DNA of 64,000 bases from Pseudomonas bharatica CSV86 (GCF_000319305.2 NZ_AMWJ02000001.1:2271001-2335000); one strand, 5' to 3'. Positions 47,102-56,724 are shown, numbered from the stretch's first letter. Numbers and translations: made by a program. Notes: a model not told the origin generated them from the sequence alone.

Positions 47102-47125
47102 ATCAACCATTTAATCCGCTTACCC
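47102..47125 (-). repeat. Right terminal inverted repeat of ISPpu12
   Basis: Read on the minus strand it begins GGGTAAGCGGATTAAATGGT and ends TGAT. The stop of the MFS gene lies 20 bases beyond it. Confidence 0.9.
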
Positions 47126-47145
47126 CACTAAAGGACATGGGGCGT

Positions 47146-48390
47146 TCAGGTTCCGGCAGGAGAAGGCAGGGACGATGGCGAGGTGCGCGGGTGGGTTTCG
47201 GGCAGTGCCAGCAATACCAGCATGAAGGCGGCCCCGGCAATCGCGGCCAGGGTCAGGAAGGCTGCATCGTAGCCGGCCGCCTGCACCACCAGGCCGGCGA
47301 TGCCAGGGCTCAGCGCGGCGCCCAGTCCGAACACGGCGGTCAGGGCGCCGAGGCTGACGTTGAAGCGCCCGGTGCCTTCGGTCAGGTCCTTGACCACGAT
47401 CGGGAACAGCGCACCGAAGATGCCGGCGCCTATGCCGTCGAGCAGTTGCACGCCCACCAGCCAGAACGGGTTATCGGACACCACGTACAACGCGCCGCGC
47501 AGCGGCAGGATGAGAAACCCGGCCAGCAGGAACGGCTTGCGGCCCCAGTGCTCGGCCTTGGCCCCGACCAGCAGCGCCATCGGCACCATGACCAGTTGCG
47601 CCGCGACGATGCACGCAGAGGTAAGCGGCGTGGCAAGGTTCAGGTCGATCTGCGACAGCTTCTGGCTCACCAGCGGCAGCATCGCCGCATTGGCCAGGTG
47701 GAACAGCGCGCAGCACACCGCGAACAGCAGCAAGGTGCGGTTGTGCAGGAGCAGCTTGAAGCCGGCAGGCTGGTCGACAGCGCCGGGGCCATGGACCAGT
47801 CCGCGCGCCAGTTGGTGATCGATGGCCGCCGCCGGTACACGTGCCGTGGCCAGCACACTGGCCACGGTCATGACCGCCATCAGGTAGAACACCACCACCG
47901 GGCCGAACAGGTAGGCCAGGCCGCCTGCCAGCATGGCCGAGCAGGCGTTGCCGGCATGGTTGAAGGTTTCGTTGCGGCCGACCCGGGCGGTGAAGGCCTT
48001 GGGCCCGGTGATGCCCAGCGAGATCGCGGCAATCGCCGGCGCGAACACCGAGCCGGCCAGGGCGCTGACCGTCTGGGTCAGGGCCACGGCGCCGAACGAC
48101 GAGAGCAGTGGTAGCAGCAGGCAACTGCCGGTCACCAGCACGGCGGCAATCACCACCACCGCGCGCTTGGCCGGGGTGCGGTCGATCAGCGCCCCGGCCG
48201 GGGTCTGCGCCAGCAGCGCGGCAATGCCGGCCAGGCTCATCACCAGGCCGATGCTCGCCGGTTGCCAGTGGTGCACCGCCAGCAGGTAGATGGCCAGGTA
48301 CGGTCCCAGGCCGTCGCGCACGTCGGCGAGGAAGAAGTTCAGCCAGTCCAGGGCACGCTGGTGTGACGCGGGGGGCCTTGAGTGTTGCAA
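47146..48390 (-). CDS. MFS transporter
   Basis: A 414-residue inner-membrane carrier with about twelve hydrophobic segments and the usual motif after segment 2 (GALIDRTPAKRAVVVIAAV). The start MQHSRPPASHQRALDWLNFF and the segment VGRNETFNHAGNACSAMLAG belong to a bacterial MFS subgroup of unknown substrate. Its stop is 20 bases from the right end of ISPpu12; the gene looks complete. Transcribed toward the transposon. Confidence 0.88.
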   Translation of the reverse strand: MQHSRPPASHQRALDWLNFFLADVRDGLGPYLAIYLLAVHHWQPASIGLVMSLAGIAALLAQTPAGALIDRTPAKRAVVVIAAVLVTGSCLLLPLLSSFGAVALTQTVSALAGSVFAPAIAAISLGITGPKAFTARVGRNETFNHAGNACSAMLAGGLAYLFGPVVVFYLMAVMTVASVLATARVPAAAIDHQLARGLVHGPGAVDQPAGFKLLLHNRTLLLFAVCCALFHLANAAMLPLVSQKLSQIDLNLATPLTSACIVAAQLVMVPMALLVGAKAEHWGRKPFLLAGFLILPLRGALYVVSDNPFWLVGVQLLDGIGAGIFGALFPIVVKDLTEGTGRFNVSLGALTAVFGLGAALSPGIAGLVVQAAGYDAAFLTLAAIAGAAFMLVLLALPETHPRTSPSSLPSPAGT

Positions 48391-48449
48391 GGATGAAGTC
48401 TCGAAAAAGCCATGGGGAGCGCGATCAGCGGTTGCCGACCGCGCCGGTT

Positions 48450-49949
48450 TCAGCCGATATGCAGGCGGTTGCGGCCCGCTTCCTTGGCGACGTATAGCGC
48501 CTGGTCGGCACGTGCGATCAGCGCCTGGCCGTTGTCCAGGTCATTGCCGTTGATACAGGCGACACCGATGCTCACGGTGACCTGAGCAAAGGGACTGTCG
48601 TGGTGGGCGATAGGTTCCTGGCCCAGGGCTTCGAGCATGGCCCGGGCCACACTGGCGGCACCGGCAGCATCGGTATCGGGCAGGATCGCCGCCAGTTCCT
48701 CGCCACCGTAGCGTGCCAGCAGGTCGGGCGGGCGGCGCACGCAGGCCGCCAGCCGCCTGGCCACCTCCTGCAGGCAGCCGTCGCCGGCCAGGTGGCCGTG
48801 GCTGTCGTTGTAACGCTTGAAGTGATCGATATCCACCATCAGCAGGGCCAGCGGGTTGCCGCTGCGCCTGGCCCTGCCGATTTCCCGGGCCAGGGCATCG
48901 TCGAAGCAACGCCGATTGGCCAGCCCGGTCAGCGCATCGTGCATCGCCAGGCGCGCGAGTTGCTGGTTGCTTTCCAGCAGTTGCTGCTGGGCCACCAGCA
49001 ATTCGGCTTCCGCCTGGCTGCGACGGCACATGGTGCCTATCAGCATCCAGCCGATACCACCGGTCAGGAGCAGCAGCCCGCAGACCACCAGCGCCGACCA
49101 CTGCGCCTCCAGCCTCCAGGCCGCCAGTGCCTCGCTCTTGCCCAGCGCCACGGTGGTGACCAGGGGCAGGGTGTCGCTCTTGCGAAACGCATACAGGCGC
49201 TCGACACCATCCAGGCTGGAGGTGAACGATGCGGTGCCCACCGACTTGTCGACCAGGTACTTGACGTAGATCGGTGAACTGGAAAAGTTGCGGCCCATGT
49301 CCTGCTCGCGGAACGGGTAGCGCACCAGCAGCGCACCGTCGGTATAGGACAGCCCGATGGCACCGTCATGGCCAAGATCGATCTGGCCGAACAGGCGCAG
49401 GAAATTCTCCACGCCCAGGGTCACGGCAACCACCCCTGCGAATTGTCCTTGCGCGTCGTCGAAGCGGCGGCTGATGGTGATCACCCATTCCTGGTTCGAG
49501 CGACTGCGGATGGGCAGGCCGATGAAGGGCTCGCGGGAAGGGTCGTCGCGGTGATGGATGAAATACGCCCGGTCACTGCTGTTGGCACCGACCGGGATCG
49601 GCCGGTTGGACGACATCAGCCAGCGCCCGTCCTTGTCGTATACGGTGATGCCGCTCATTTGCGGCATCAGTGGCTGCTGGCGGCTGACCAGCTGGCTGAG
49701 CCGCTCGATCTGCCGCGGCCCGCTGCCTTCGGTTTCCAGGCGCTCCACCAGCCCGAGCAGGATCATCGAGCTTTGCCGCACGATGCCTTCGGAGTAGGTG
49801 GAGAGGGCCTGGGAGAGGTTAAGGCCGTGGATGTTGATTTCTTCGAGGGCGCGTTCACGGGAAGCCATCACTTTCCACAGTGCCAACGAAGCGAGCGAGC
49901 AACCGATGATCGACAGCAGCAGAACAACGAGGTGAATGTCACGTTTCAC
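48450..49949 (-). CDS. Membrane diguanylate cyclase with periplasmic Cache domain
   Basis: A 499-residue protein that makes cyclic di-GMP. One membrane segment near residues 8-26, a periplasmic double-Cache-type sensor (about 30-280, GITVYDKDGRWLMSSNRPIP), a second segment (about 285-307) and a GGDEF domain (about 340-499). The active site reads GGEEL, and the inhibitory site RxxD is present five residues upstream (RPPDLLARYGGEEL), so the enzyme should be active and product-inhibited. DALTGLANRRCFDDAL and DIDHFKRYNDSHGHLAGD are the standard blocks. Single gene. Confidence 0.92.
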   Translation of the reverse strand: MKRDIHLVVLLLSIIGCSLASLALWKVMASRERALEEINIHGLNLSQALSTYSEGIVRQSSMILLGLVERLETEGSGPRQIERLSQLVSRQQPLMPQMSGITVYDKDGRWLMSSNRPIPVGANSSDRAYFIHHRDDPSREPFIGLPIRSRSNQEWVITISRRFDDAQGQFAGVVAVTLGVENFLRLFGQIDLGHDGAIGLSYTDGALLVRYPFREQDMGRNFSSSPIYVKYLVDKSVGTASFTSSLDGVERLYAFRKSDTLPLVTTVALGKSEALAAWRLEAQWSALVVCGLLLLTGGIGWMLIGTMCRRSQAEAELLVAQQQLLESNQQLARLAMHDALTGLANRRCFDDALAREIGRARRSGNPLALLMVDIDHFKRYNDSHGHLAGDGCLQEVARRLAACVRRPPDLLARYGGEELAAILPDTDAAGAASVARAMLEALGQEPIAHHDSPFAQVTVSIGVACINGNDLDNGQALIARADQALYVAKEAGRNRLHIG

Positions 49950-50112
49950 GGTGGTACCTGGTGGAAATCCGAATTCCGACGCTTGCGATCAATCGCTGAA
50001 GGCCATAGCACATCGCCATTCCTGGCGTTGTGCAATGATATAGGGAGTCACCTTGAAGTACAGTAAATACGCTGCTTTCACTCGGGTATCGCGATGTTCG
50101 GCGGGCTGACGA

Positions 50113-50907
50113 TCAACTGGTGTGGTGGGGCAGGGGTTTCAGGCCGCTGTCTTCGATCGCGGCGTCGGCCTCGGGTGACGCCAGGTAGTCGAGCAGTGCC
50201 TTGGCCTCGGCATGATGTTGGGTCTTGCTGACGATGGCGCCCGAGTACAGGGTCATCTTCTGCGCTTGCTCCGGGATCAGGCCAACGATGTCTATACCCT
50301 CGACCGGCTTGAGCTCGCTCAGCTGTTGAAAGCCGACCTGGGCCTGGCCGCGGGCAACCACCGCGCCAACCGGTTCGGCAGGAATCATGTGGGCCTTGGC
50401 CTGGAACCCGGCGCCCAGTTGCATGCGCGGGAACAGCGTGCGGGACAGGTATACACCGCTCGCGCTGTCGGAATAGGCCACCGAACTGCTTTGCAGCAGC
50501 ACCGAGCGCAGGCCTTGCAGGGTGCTGATATCCGGCTTCGGCGCGCCTTTGCGCACCGCCATGGCAATGAAGGATTTGCCGAGGTCGACACGGCTGGCCT
50601 GTTCCGCCTGGCCGTGGGCGATCAGGTCGTCGAGTGCCGAGCCGACCATCAGCACCACGTCGGCCGGCTCGCCCCGGGCCAATCGATTGGGCACCGCCTG
50701 TGGAGTCTCGCCCATCGAAGGTGCGGCCAGGACGTTGAGCCTGACGCCGAATTTCTTCTCGTAGGCCGGTGCCGCCTCCCGAATGGCTCCCATGATCCCG
50801 CCGGAACTGAGCACGGTCAGGGTGTGTTCATCGGCCTGCGCGGCGTCGGCCGCCGAGCAGGCGAGCGTGGTCATCAACAGGGCGGTGCAGGACAGCATTC
50901 GAAGCAT
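50113..50907 (-). CDS. Periplasmic substrate-binding protein (ModA-like, type 2)
   Basis: A 264-residue exported protein with signal peptide MLRMLSCTALLMTTLACSA. The mature part resembles ModA-type binding proteins (LTVLSSGGIMGAIREAAPAY, RGEPADVVLMVGSALDDLI, AQVGFQQLSELKPVEGIDIV). No transporter genes are adjacent, so its ligand and partner are unknown. GGAG upstream suits the ATG at 50907; a second ATG is nine bases later. Orphan binding proteins of this group occur in Pseudomonas. Confidence 0.82.
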   Translation of the reverse strand: MLRMLSCTALLMTTLACSAADAAQADEHTLTVLSSGGIMGAIREAAPAYEKKFGVRLNVLAAPSMGETPQAVPNRLARGEPADVVLMVGSALDDLIAHGQAEQASRVDLGKSFIAMAVRKGAPKPDISTLQGLRSVLLQSSSVAYSDSASGVYLSRTLFPRMQLGAGFQAKAHMIPAEPVGAVVARGQAQVGFQQLSELKPVEGIDIVGLIPEQAQKMTLYSGAIVSKTQHHAEAKALLDYLASPEADAAIEDSGLKPLPHHTS

Positions 50908-51010
50908 TGGAACAGTCTCCACGAACTCAAGGCCGGCCACTGTAAGGGAGCACGCGGTGTGGCGGGATTAAGCGCGGGTTAAGAATGTTTCATATTGCGG
51001 ATCAAGGCCG

Positions 51011-51345
51011 GCTGTGTGTACCGAGGGTTTGTGGGCTGGCTTGAAGGCTTCATCGCTGGCAAGCCAGCTCCCACAGGGACCGTGTGTACCGAGGGTTTGT
51101 GGGCTGGCTTGAAGGCTTCATCGCTGGCAAGCCAGCTCCCACAGGGACCGTGTGTACCGAGGGTTTGTGGGCTGGCTTGAGGGCCTTATCGCTGGCAAGC
51201 CAGCTCCCACAGGGACCGCGTGTACCGAGGGTTTTTGGGCTGGCTTGAGGGCTTCATCGCTGGCAAGCCAGCCCACAGGGACCGCGTGCACCGTTGAACC
51301 TGTGGGAGCTGGCTTGCCAGCGATGAGGCCATCAGCATCAACCAA
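51011..51345. repeat. Tandem array of REP units (68-base period)
   Basis: Units at 51011-51078, 51079-51146, 51147-51214 and 51215-51280 (two bases shorter) each contain TACCGAGGGTTT and the REP core ATCGCTGGCAAGCCAGC. A partial fifth unit (from 51281) leads into an inverted REP ending TTGCCAGCGATGAGGCCATC. Copies 1 and 2 are almost identical, showing recent duplication. Confidence 0.92.
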
Positions 51346-51506
51346 AATGCTGGATCCGCGGAAGTCCGATAAGTCAGCGGGCTCATGCCGGCGAGTTGGC
51401 TGACCCAGCCAATAACGTTATGGCTGGCATCCGAATCTGGTATTTCATCCCGCATTGCACGGCTGATTAGCATCGTCGATGTCTTCCTGTCGACGAGAAC
51501 AATAAC

Positions 51507-53072
51507 GTGAATCTTGGAACGATCATTACCCGAAGCAGCCGCTACTGGCCTGAGCAGGTTGCCGTGGCGGACAGCCGCACGCGCTTGACCTACGCCCAGC
51601 TGGAGCGCCGCGCCAACCGCCTGGCTTCGGCATTGGGTACGCTGGGCGTAGCGGCCGGCGAGCATGTGGCGATCCTCGCTGCCAACCGTGTGGAGCTGGT
51701 GGAAGCGGAAGTGGCGCTGTACAAGGCAGCGATGGTCAAGGTGCCGATCAATGCGCGGCTGTCGCTGGATGAAGTGGTGCGGGTGCTGGAGGATTCCTGC
51801 AGCGTTGCGCTGATCACCGATGCCGGCTTTGCCCAGGCATTGGCAACACGGCGCGCCGAGTTGCCGCTGCTGCGCCAGGTGATCGTGCTGGAGGGCGAGG
51901 CGGGCGAGACGGGAGAGGAGAGCAACGTGGGTTATGCCGCGTTGCTCGAGCGCGGCAGCGAAGCCCCCCTCGGCCTGGACCCGGCCGACGATGAGCTGGC
52001 GGTGCTGCACTACACATCCGGCAGTTCGGGTGTGCTCAAGGCCGCCATGCTGTCCTTCGGCAACCGCAAGGCGCTGGTGCGCAAGAGCATCGCCAGCCCC
52101 ACGCGGCGCTCCGGGCCGGGCGACGTCATGGCCCATGTCGGGCCCATCACCCATGCCAGCGGCATGCAGATCATGCCGCTGCTGGCGGTCGGGGCCTGCA
52201 ACCTGTTGCTCGACCGCTACGACGACCGCCTTCTGCTCGAGACCATCGAGCGCGAGCGGGTAACCCGGCTGTTCCTGGTGCCGGCGATGATCAACCGCCT
52301 GGTGAACTACCCCAACGTCGAGCGTTTCGACCTGTCCAGCCTGAAGCTGGTCATGTATGGCGCCGCGCCCATGGCACCGGCGCTGGTGAAGAAAGCCATC
52401 GAACTGTTCGGGCCGATCCTCGCGCAAGGTTACGGCGCCGGTGAAACCTGCTCGCTGGTGACGGTGCTGACCGAACAGGACCACCTGGTGGAGGACGGCG
52501 ACTACCGGCGCCTGGCCTCCTGCGGCCGGTGCTATTTCGAGACCGACCTGCGGGTGGTCAACGAGGCGTTCGAGGACGTCGCACCCGGCGAGGTCGGCGA
52601 GATCGTGGTCAAGGGGCCGGATGTCATGCAGGGCTACTGGCGTGCGCCGGCGCTCACTGCCGAGGTCATGCGCGACGGTTACTACCTCACCGGCGACCTG
52701 GCGACGGTCGATGCCCAGGGTTATGTGTTCATCGTCGATCGCAAGAAGGAAATGATCATTTCCGGTGGCTTCAACGTGTACCCCAGCGAAGTGGAACAGG
52801 TGATCTACGCCTTCCCCGAGGTGTTCGAGGTGGCGGTGGTCGGCGTGCCCGATGCGCAGTGGGGCGAAGCGGTACGTGCGGTGGTGGTGCTCAAGCCCGG
52901 CGCGCAACTGGACGCAGCCGAGCTGATCGAGCGCTGCGGCAGGGCGCTGGCCGGTTTCAAGAAACCGCGCGGCGTCGACTTTGTCAGCGAACTGCCGAAA
53001 AACCCCAACGGCAAGGTGGTGCGCCGCCTGGTCCGGGACACCTACTGGCAACACAGCGAACGTCGTATCTGA
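51507..53072 (+). CDS. AMP-dependent acyl-CoA synthetase/ligase
   Basis: A 521-residue class I adenylate-forming enzyme. It has the P-loop-like LHYTSGSSGVLKAAML (about 166-181), the adenine-binding GAAPMAP and QGYGAGETCS blocks, YYLTGDLATVDAQGYVFIVDRKKEMI (seen at about 391-416) and the C-terminal catalytic Lys in PKNPNGKVVRRLV. It should activate a fatty or aromatic acid to its CoA ester; the sequence does not settle which. First gene of a catabolic set; the acyl-CoA dehydrogenase gene follows after 15 bases. The 160 bases upstream contain its promoter but no recognised operator. Confidence 0.9.
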   Translation: MNLGTIITRSSRYWPEQVAVADSRTRLTYAQLERRANRLASALGTLGVAAGEHVAILAANRVELVEAEVALYKAAMVKVPINARLSLDEVVRVLEDSCSVALITDAGFAQALATRRAELPLLRQVIVLEGEAGETGEESNVGYAALLERGSEAPLGLDPADDELAVLHYTSGSSGVLKAAMLSFGNRKALVRKSIASPTRRSGPGDVMAHVGPITHASGMQIMPLLAVGACNLLLDRYDDRLLLETIERERVTRLFLVPAMINRLVNYPNVERFDLSSLKLVMYGAAPMAPALVKKAIELFGPILAQGYGAGETCSLVTVLTEQDHLVEDGDYRRLASCGRCYFETDLRVVNEAFEDVAPGEVGEIVVKGPDVMQGYWRAPALTAEVMRDGYYLTGDLATVDAQGYVFIVDRKKEMIISGGFNVYPSEVEQVIYAFPEVFEVAVVGVPDAQWGEAVRAVVVLKPGAQLDAAELIERCGRALAGFKKPRGVDFVSELPKNPNGKVVRRLVRDTYWQHSERRI

Positions 53073-53087
53073 CCAGGGAGCATCACC

Positions 53088-54251
53088 ATGTATCAACCAA
53101 GTGCAAAGGCTGCGCAGATCATCGAAGCGATCGAGGGTTTCGTCCGCGACCAGGTTCTTCCGCTGGAGCGGGAGGCCCGGCTGGACTGGGCGCGTCCGCA
53201 TCCACAGGCGGTGCTGCGGCAGGTATGGAAACGCTCCAGCGAGCAAGGCCTGTACACCGTCATGCTCCCCGAAAGCATGGGTGGGGCCGGCCTGAACGTG
53301 GCCGACCTGTGCGCGGTGAAGGAGGCCACCGTGCTCACCGGCTCCATGCTCGCGCCCCATGTGCTGGGCGAGCTCTCGGGGCCGCCGCGGGTCGGTCATC
53401 TGTTCAAGGTTGCCAGCCCCTACCAGGTCGAGACGTTCTTGAAACCGGTATGCCGCGCCGAAAAAGCCGTGTGCTTCGCCCTGACCGAAGCCGAGGCTGG
53501 CTCGGATGCGACGGCCATTCGTACCCAGGCACGCCGCGACGGTGACCACTATGTACTCAGCGGCAGCAAGCGCTACATCTCCGGTGCCACCTACGCCGAC
53601 CTCGCCGTGCTGCTGGCGGTGACCGGCCCGGGGCAGGGCGCCCAGGGCATTTCGGCGTTCTTCGTCGACCTTTCCGCCCCGGGTGTGCGCATCGAGAGTG
53701 ACTATTCGGTGATGTCCGGGGGCGGCGCCCATGGAGACATCGTGCTCGACCAGGTGCGGGTGCCGGCGGCCAACCTGATCGGCGATGAAGGGCAGGGCTT
53801 CAAGCTGGCCATGGGGCGCATTACCCTCAACCGCCTGCTGCATTGCCCGACCCTGCTGGGGCTGGCCGGCCTGGCCCTGAACCTGTCCATCGAGCATGCC
53901 CGCAGCCGCAAGCAGTTCGGCCAGCCGATCGCCATGTTCCAGGCGGTCAATCACATGATCGCCGACATGGCCACCGAGCTGCACGCCGCGCGCAGCATGG
54001 TCTACGCCACCGCCCAGGTGAACGACGCCGGCGGCGATATCCGCACCCAGGCGCCGATGTGCAAGCTGTTCGTCTCTGAAGCCGCCTTCCGCATCGCCGA
54101 CAAGGCAGTGCAGGTGCACGGTGGGGCCGGGTTGATGCAGGGCCACCCGGTGGAGTGGATTTTCCGCGCCACGCGGATGATGCGTATCCTCACCGGCACC
54201 AGCGAAATCCAGCGCAACACCATCGCCAAAGGCGTCTTGATGCCTGCCTGA
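53088..54251 (+). CDS. Acyl-CoA dehydrogenase
   Basis: A 387-residue FAD enzyme that makes the first double bond in acyl-CoA. Family signatures are FALTEAEAGSDATAIRTQA (about 129-147) and the C-terminal QVHGGAGLMQGHPVEWIFRA with RILTGTSEIQRN. The usual long-chain Glu base position cannot be fixed by eye. It is in one operon with the CoA ligase (15 bases) and the MFS gene (66 bases), so it probably acts on the acid that the ligase activates. Confidence 0.93.
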   Translation: MYQPSAKAAQIIEAIEGFVRDQVLPLEREARLDWARPHPQAVLRQVWKRSSEQGLYTVMLPESMGGAGLNVADLCAVKEATVLTGSMLAPHVLGELSGPPRVGHLFKVASPYQVETFLKPVCRAEKAVCFALTEAEAGSDATAIRTQARRDGDHYVLSGSKRYISGATYADLAVLLAVTGPGQGAQGISAFFVDLSAPGVRIESDYSVMSGGGAHGDIVLDQVRVPAANLIGDEGQGFKLAMGRITLNRLLHCPTLLGLAGLALNLSIEHARSRKQFGQPIAMFQAVNHMIADMATELHAARSMVYATAQVNDAGGDIRTQAPMCKLFVSEAAFRIADKAVQVHGGAGLMQGHPVEWIFRATRMMRILTGTSEIQRNTIAKGVLMPA

Positions 54252-54317
54252 CCGACGGGTCGCCGTCGATGGCGACCCCTTGGCAACACCCTGACAACAA
54301 TAACAAGAGTACTCGCC

Positions 54318-55628
54318 ATGACTGCGGATTCTTCATTGCCCAACCCCCGTACTGCCTGGCTGGTAGCGGTGCTGCTGGCCCTGCTGATGCTGGTCAACTT
54401 TCTCGACAAGGTGGTGATCGGCCTGGTGGCGGTGCCCATGAGCGCCGAACTGGGACTGACGGCCACCGAGTTCGGCCTGATCGGCGGTGCCTTGCATTGG
54501 TTCTTCGCGATCTCCGCCGTGGTCGGCGGCTTCATGGCCAACCGCCGCCCGACCCGCACCCTGTTGCTGGGCATGGGGCTGTTCTGGGCGCTGATCCAGT
54601 TGCCGATGCTGTTCGCCACCTCGCTGTGGGCCATCGTCGCCTGCCGGGTGCTGCTGGGCATCGGCGAGGGGCCGGCATCACCGGTCGCCACCCATGCCTT
54701 GTACAAGTGGTTTCCCAATGACCGGCGCAACCTTCCGGTGGCCCTGCTGCATGCCGGCAGCGCCATGGGACTGCTGGTGGCCGGCGCGATGATCCCCTGG
54801 GTCAGCCTGCACTACGGTTGGCGCACCAATTTCATCATCCTGGCGCTGATCGGCCTGGCCTGGTGCCTGCTGTGGTGGCGGCTGGGCCAGGAGGGCACCC
54901 TGGAACGCCTGCGTGCCAGCCAGCTCAAGAGCGATGAGCCCGCCATTCCCTATCGCCGGCTGCTGGGCGACCCCAGCGTGCTGGGCAACTACCTGTGCCA
55001 CTTCGCCGCCAACTGGTCGCTGGCCCTGACCCTGACCTGGGTGCCCAGCTACCTGCAGACAGGGCTGGGTATCGATCCGCTGCAGACCGGGCGCATCTTC
55101 ATCATGTTCGTGGTCGTGACCACGCCGCTGAGCTTGCTGCTGGCCTGGTTGTCCCAGCGCCTGATGCGCCGCGGCCTGCCTTCGCGGGTTGCACGGGGCG
55201 TGTTCGTTTCAGTGTGCTTGATCCTCGGCGGGCTGTTGTCGGCGTCGCTGATCCTGCCCGGGCTGAGCACCGCGGTGCGGGTCGCCGCGCTGACCTTCAG
55301 CGGCGGCCTCGCGCTGGTCATGTATTCAGTAGGGCCGGCGATGCTCGCCGAGTTCACCCCGGCGGCCCAGCGCGGTGGCATCCTCGCCATGGGCAATGGC
55401 ATCGCCTCGCTGGCCGGCCTGGCGGCACCGGTGGTCACCGGCGTGCTGGTACAGGGCGCCGGTGCCGAGCACCCGGCGGGCTATGCCCAGGGGTTCCTGG
55501 TCTGTGGCGCGGTGCTGGTGGTGGCCGGCCTGGTCGGCCTGGCCACGCTCAACCCGCAGCGCACCTTGCAGCGCCTGCGCGAGTCGGCTGGCGCAGGCAG
55601 GCCGGCGCGGGCTCAGACGGCCAACTGA
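54318..55628 (+). CDS. MFS transporter (anion:cation symporter type)
   Basis: A 436-residue inner-membrane carrier with twelve hydrophobic segments. The first segment and loop (LMLVNFLDKVVIGLVAVPMS) and GIGEGPASPVATHALYKWFP near residue 115-134 fit the ACS family, which takes up organic anions such as carboxylates. Its place behind the ligase and dehydrogenase suggests uptake of the same acid. The last 16 bases overlap the end of the convergent LysR gene. Confidence 0.9.
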   Translation: MTADSSLPNPRTAWLVAVLLALLMLVNFLDKVVIGLVAVPMSAELGLTATEFGLIGGALHWFFAISAVVGGFMANRRPTRTLLLGMGLFWALIQLPMLFATSLWAIVACRVLLGIGEGPASPVATHALYKWFPNDRRNLPVALLHAGSAMGLLVAGAMIPWVSLHYGWRTNFIILALIGLAWCLLWWRLGQEGTLERLRASQLKSDEPAIPYRRLLGDPSVLGNYLCHFAANWSLALTLTWVPSYLQTGLGIDPLQTGRIFIMFVVVTTPLSLLLAWLSQRLMRRGLPSRVARGVFVSVCLILGGLLSASLILPGLSTAVRVAALTFSGGLALVMYSVGPAMLAEFTPAAQRGGILAMGNGIASLAGLAAPVVTGVLVQGAGAEHPAGYAQGFLVCGAVLVVAGLVGLATLNPQRTLQRLRESAGAGRPARAQTAN

Positions 55629-56575
55629 ACACCCAGCACGGACTCGAGCGGTTCGGCCTCCTTGCCGATCAGTTCGCCGCGCCAGCGCCCGCTGTTGACC
55701 AGGTCGACCAGCACGCTGCGCACCAGGTCGCGCAGGCAACCGGCGGCGAACGACAGGGGTTTGTGCTGCGAGTGCGCCAGGGCGATGGTGCGGCTAATGC
55801 GCGGCTCGACGATGCGTCGTGCCGCCGTGGGTTCGAGCAGTTCGCTTAGCGGCGGCCAGTTGCTGATGGTCGCCGCCAGGCCGGCGCGCACCAGGCTGGC
55901 GATGCCGGGCGCCGATTGCTGTTCATAGGCGGCGGCCAGGGGCACGCCGGCTTCCATGGCGGCCTGCTCGACGCGCCGACGCAGATGCAGCGCCCGCGGC
56001 GGCAGCACCAGCCGGGTGGCGGCGGCTTCGGCCAGGGTGATGGTATCCGGCGCGCCGGGCGCCGAGGCTCCGACCCAATACAGTGACTCGATGAAGATCG
56101 GGTCGGCCTCGACGTTCTCGAGTTCTTCGGCATTGGGCACCACGCCGAAATCCACCTTGCCCAGCTCGATGGCCTGGCCGCCTTCGCGGCTGAGGCCATC
56201 CCACACCGTCAGGGTCACGCCGGGGAAGCGTTGCTCGGCACGCCTGACGATTTCCGGCAGCAGCAGGTCGGCTGCGGTGGCTGGAATGGAGATGGCCACG
56301 TGGCCCTTGGGATCGCCGCGGCTGGATTTCAGCTCGTCCTTCACCGAGTCGAGTTTCTGCACCACCTGGCGCGCGACCTCGTAAAGCTGGCGCCCGGCGT
56401 CGGTCAGGGCGATGCCATCGTGCTGGCGGTCGAGCAGTTGCATTTCCAGTTCGCTTTCCAGCAGGCCGATCTGCCTGCTCAGCGCGGGCTGGGCGATATA
56501 GGCGCGGCGCGAGGCCGACGAGAAGCTGCCTGCTTCGACGATGGCGATCAGGTAACGGAGCTGTTTCAGGGTCAT
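55613..56575 (-). CDS. LysR family transcriptional regulator
   Basis: A 320-residue regulator. The winged helix is MTLKQLRYLIAIVEAGSFSS with ARRAYIAQPALSRQIGLLES-type contacts (residues 1-65), and a periplasmic-binding-like effector domain follows (AISIPATAADLLLPEIVRRA, later LSFAAGCLRDLVRSVL). It is divergent from the DUF1329 gene (about 150 bases between) and converges with the MFS gene, so it may control either or both. Effector unknown. Confidence 0.92.
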   Translation of the reverse strand: MTLKQLRYLIAIVEAGSFSSASRRAYIAQPALSRQIGLLESELEMQLLDRQHDGIALTDAGRQLYEVARQVVQKLDSVKDELKSSRGDPKGHVAISIPATAADLLLPEIVRRAEQRFPGVTLTVWDGLSREGGQAIELGKVDFGVVPNAEELENVEADPIFIESLYWVGASAPGAPDTITLAEAAATRLVLPPRALHLRRRVEQAAMEAGVPLAAAYEQQSAPGIASLVRAGLAATISNWPPLSELLEPTAARRIVEPRISRTIALAHSQHKPLSFAAGCLRDLVRSVLVDLVNSGRWRGELIGKEAEPLESVLGVQLAV

Positions 56576-56724
56576 CGGAGCGGTTCCAAGGCTATGCCGA
56601 ACTGATATGGCACGTATCCGAACACGTTATTTGTGGGGTTCGAAGCGCGGCTCCTAGTATCACCCCGAAAGGGCGGGCCAAGGCAACCCTGACCGGGACA
56701 ACACAACGACAAGAGGCAATCCCG

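Larger units (their letters stand above)
43754..47125. mobile_element. ISPpu12-type ISL3 family transposon
   Basis: A complete 3372-base element bounded by 24-base inverted repeats (21 matches) and carrying tnpA, lspA, a cation efflux gene and a divergent merR-type gene. Size, repeat length and gene set agree with ISPpu12 of P. putida. The flanking eight bases (GTTCCAGG left, CACTAAAG right) are not a direct repeat, so the present flanks did not arise by simple insertion. Confidence 0.92.

Noticed and set aside
51011..51345. CRISPR array
   Set aside because: The spacing is regular, but the whole 68-base unit is repeated, there are no unique spacers, and the repeat is the REP element found at six other places in the window. 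No cas genes are present.
51186..54146. A 986-residue minus-strand frame
   Set aside because: It is antisense to the CoA ligase and acyl-CoA dehydrogenase, is His/Gln/Arg-rich with no domain, and is a usual shadow in high-GC DNA.
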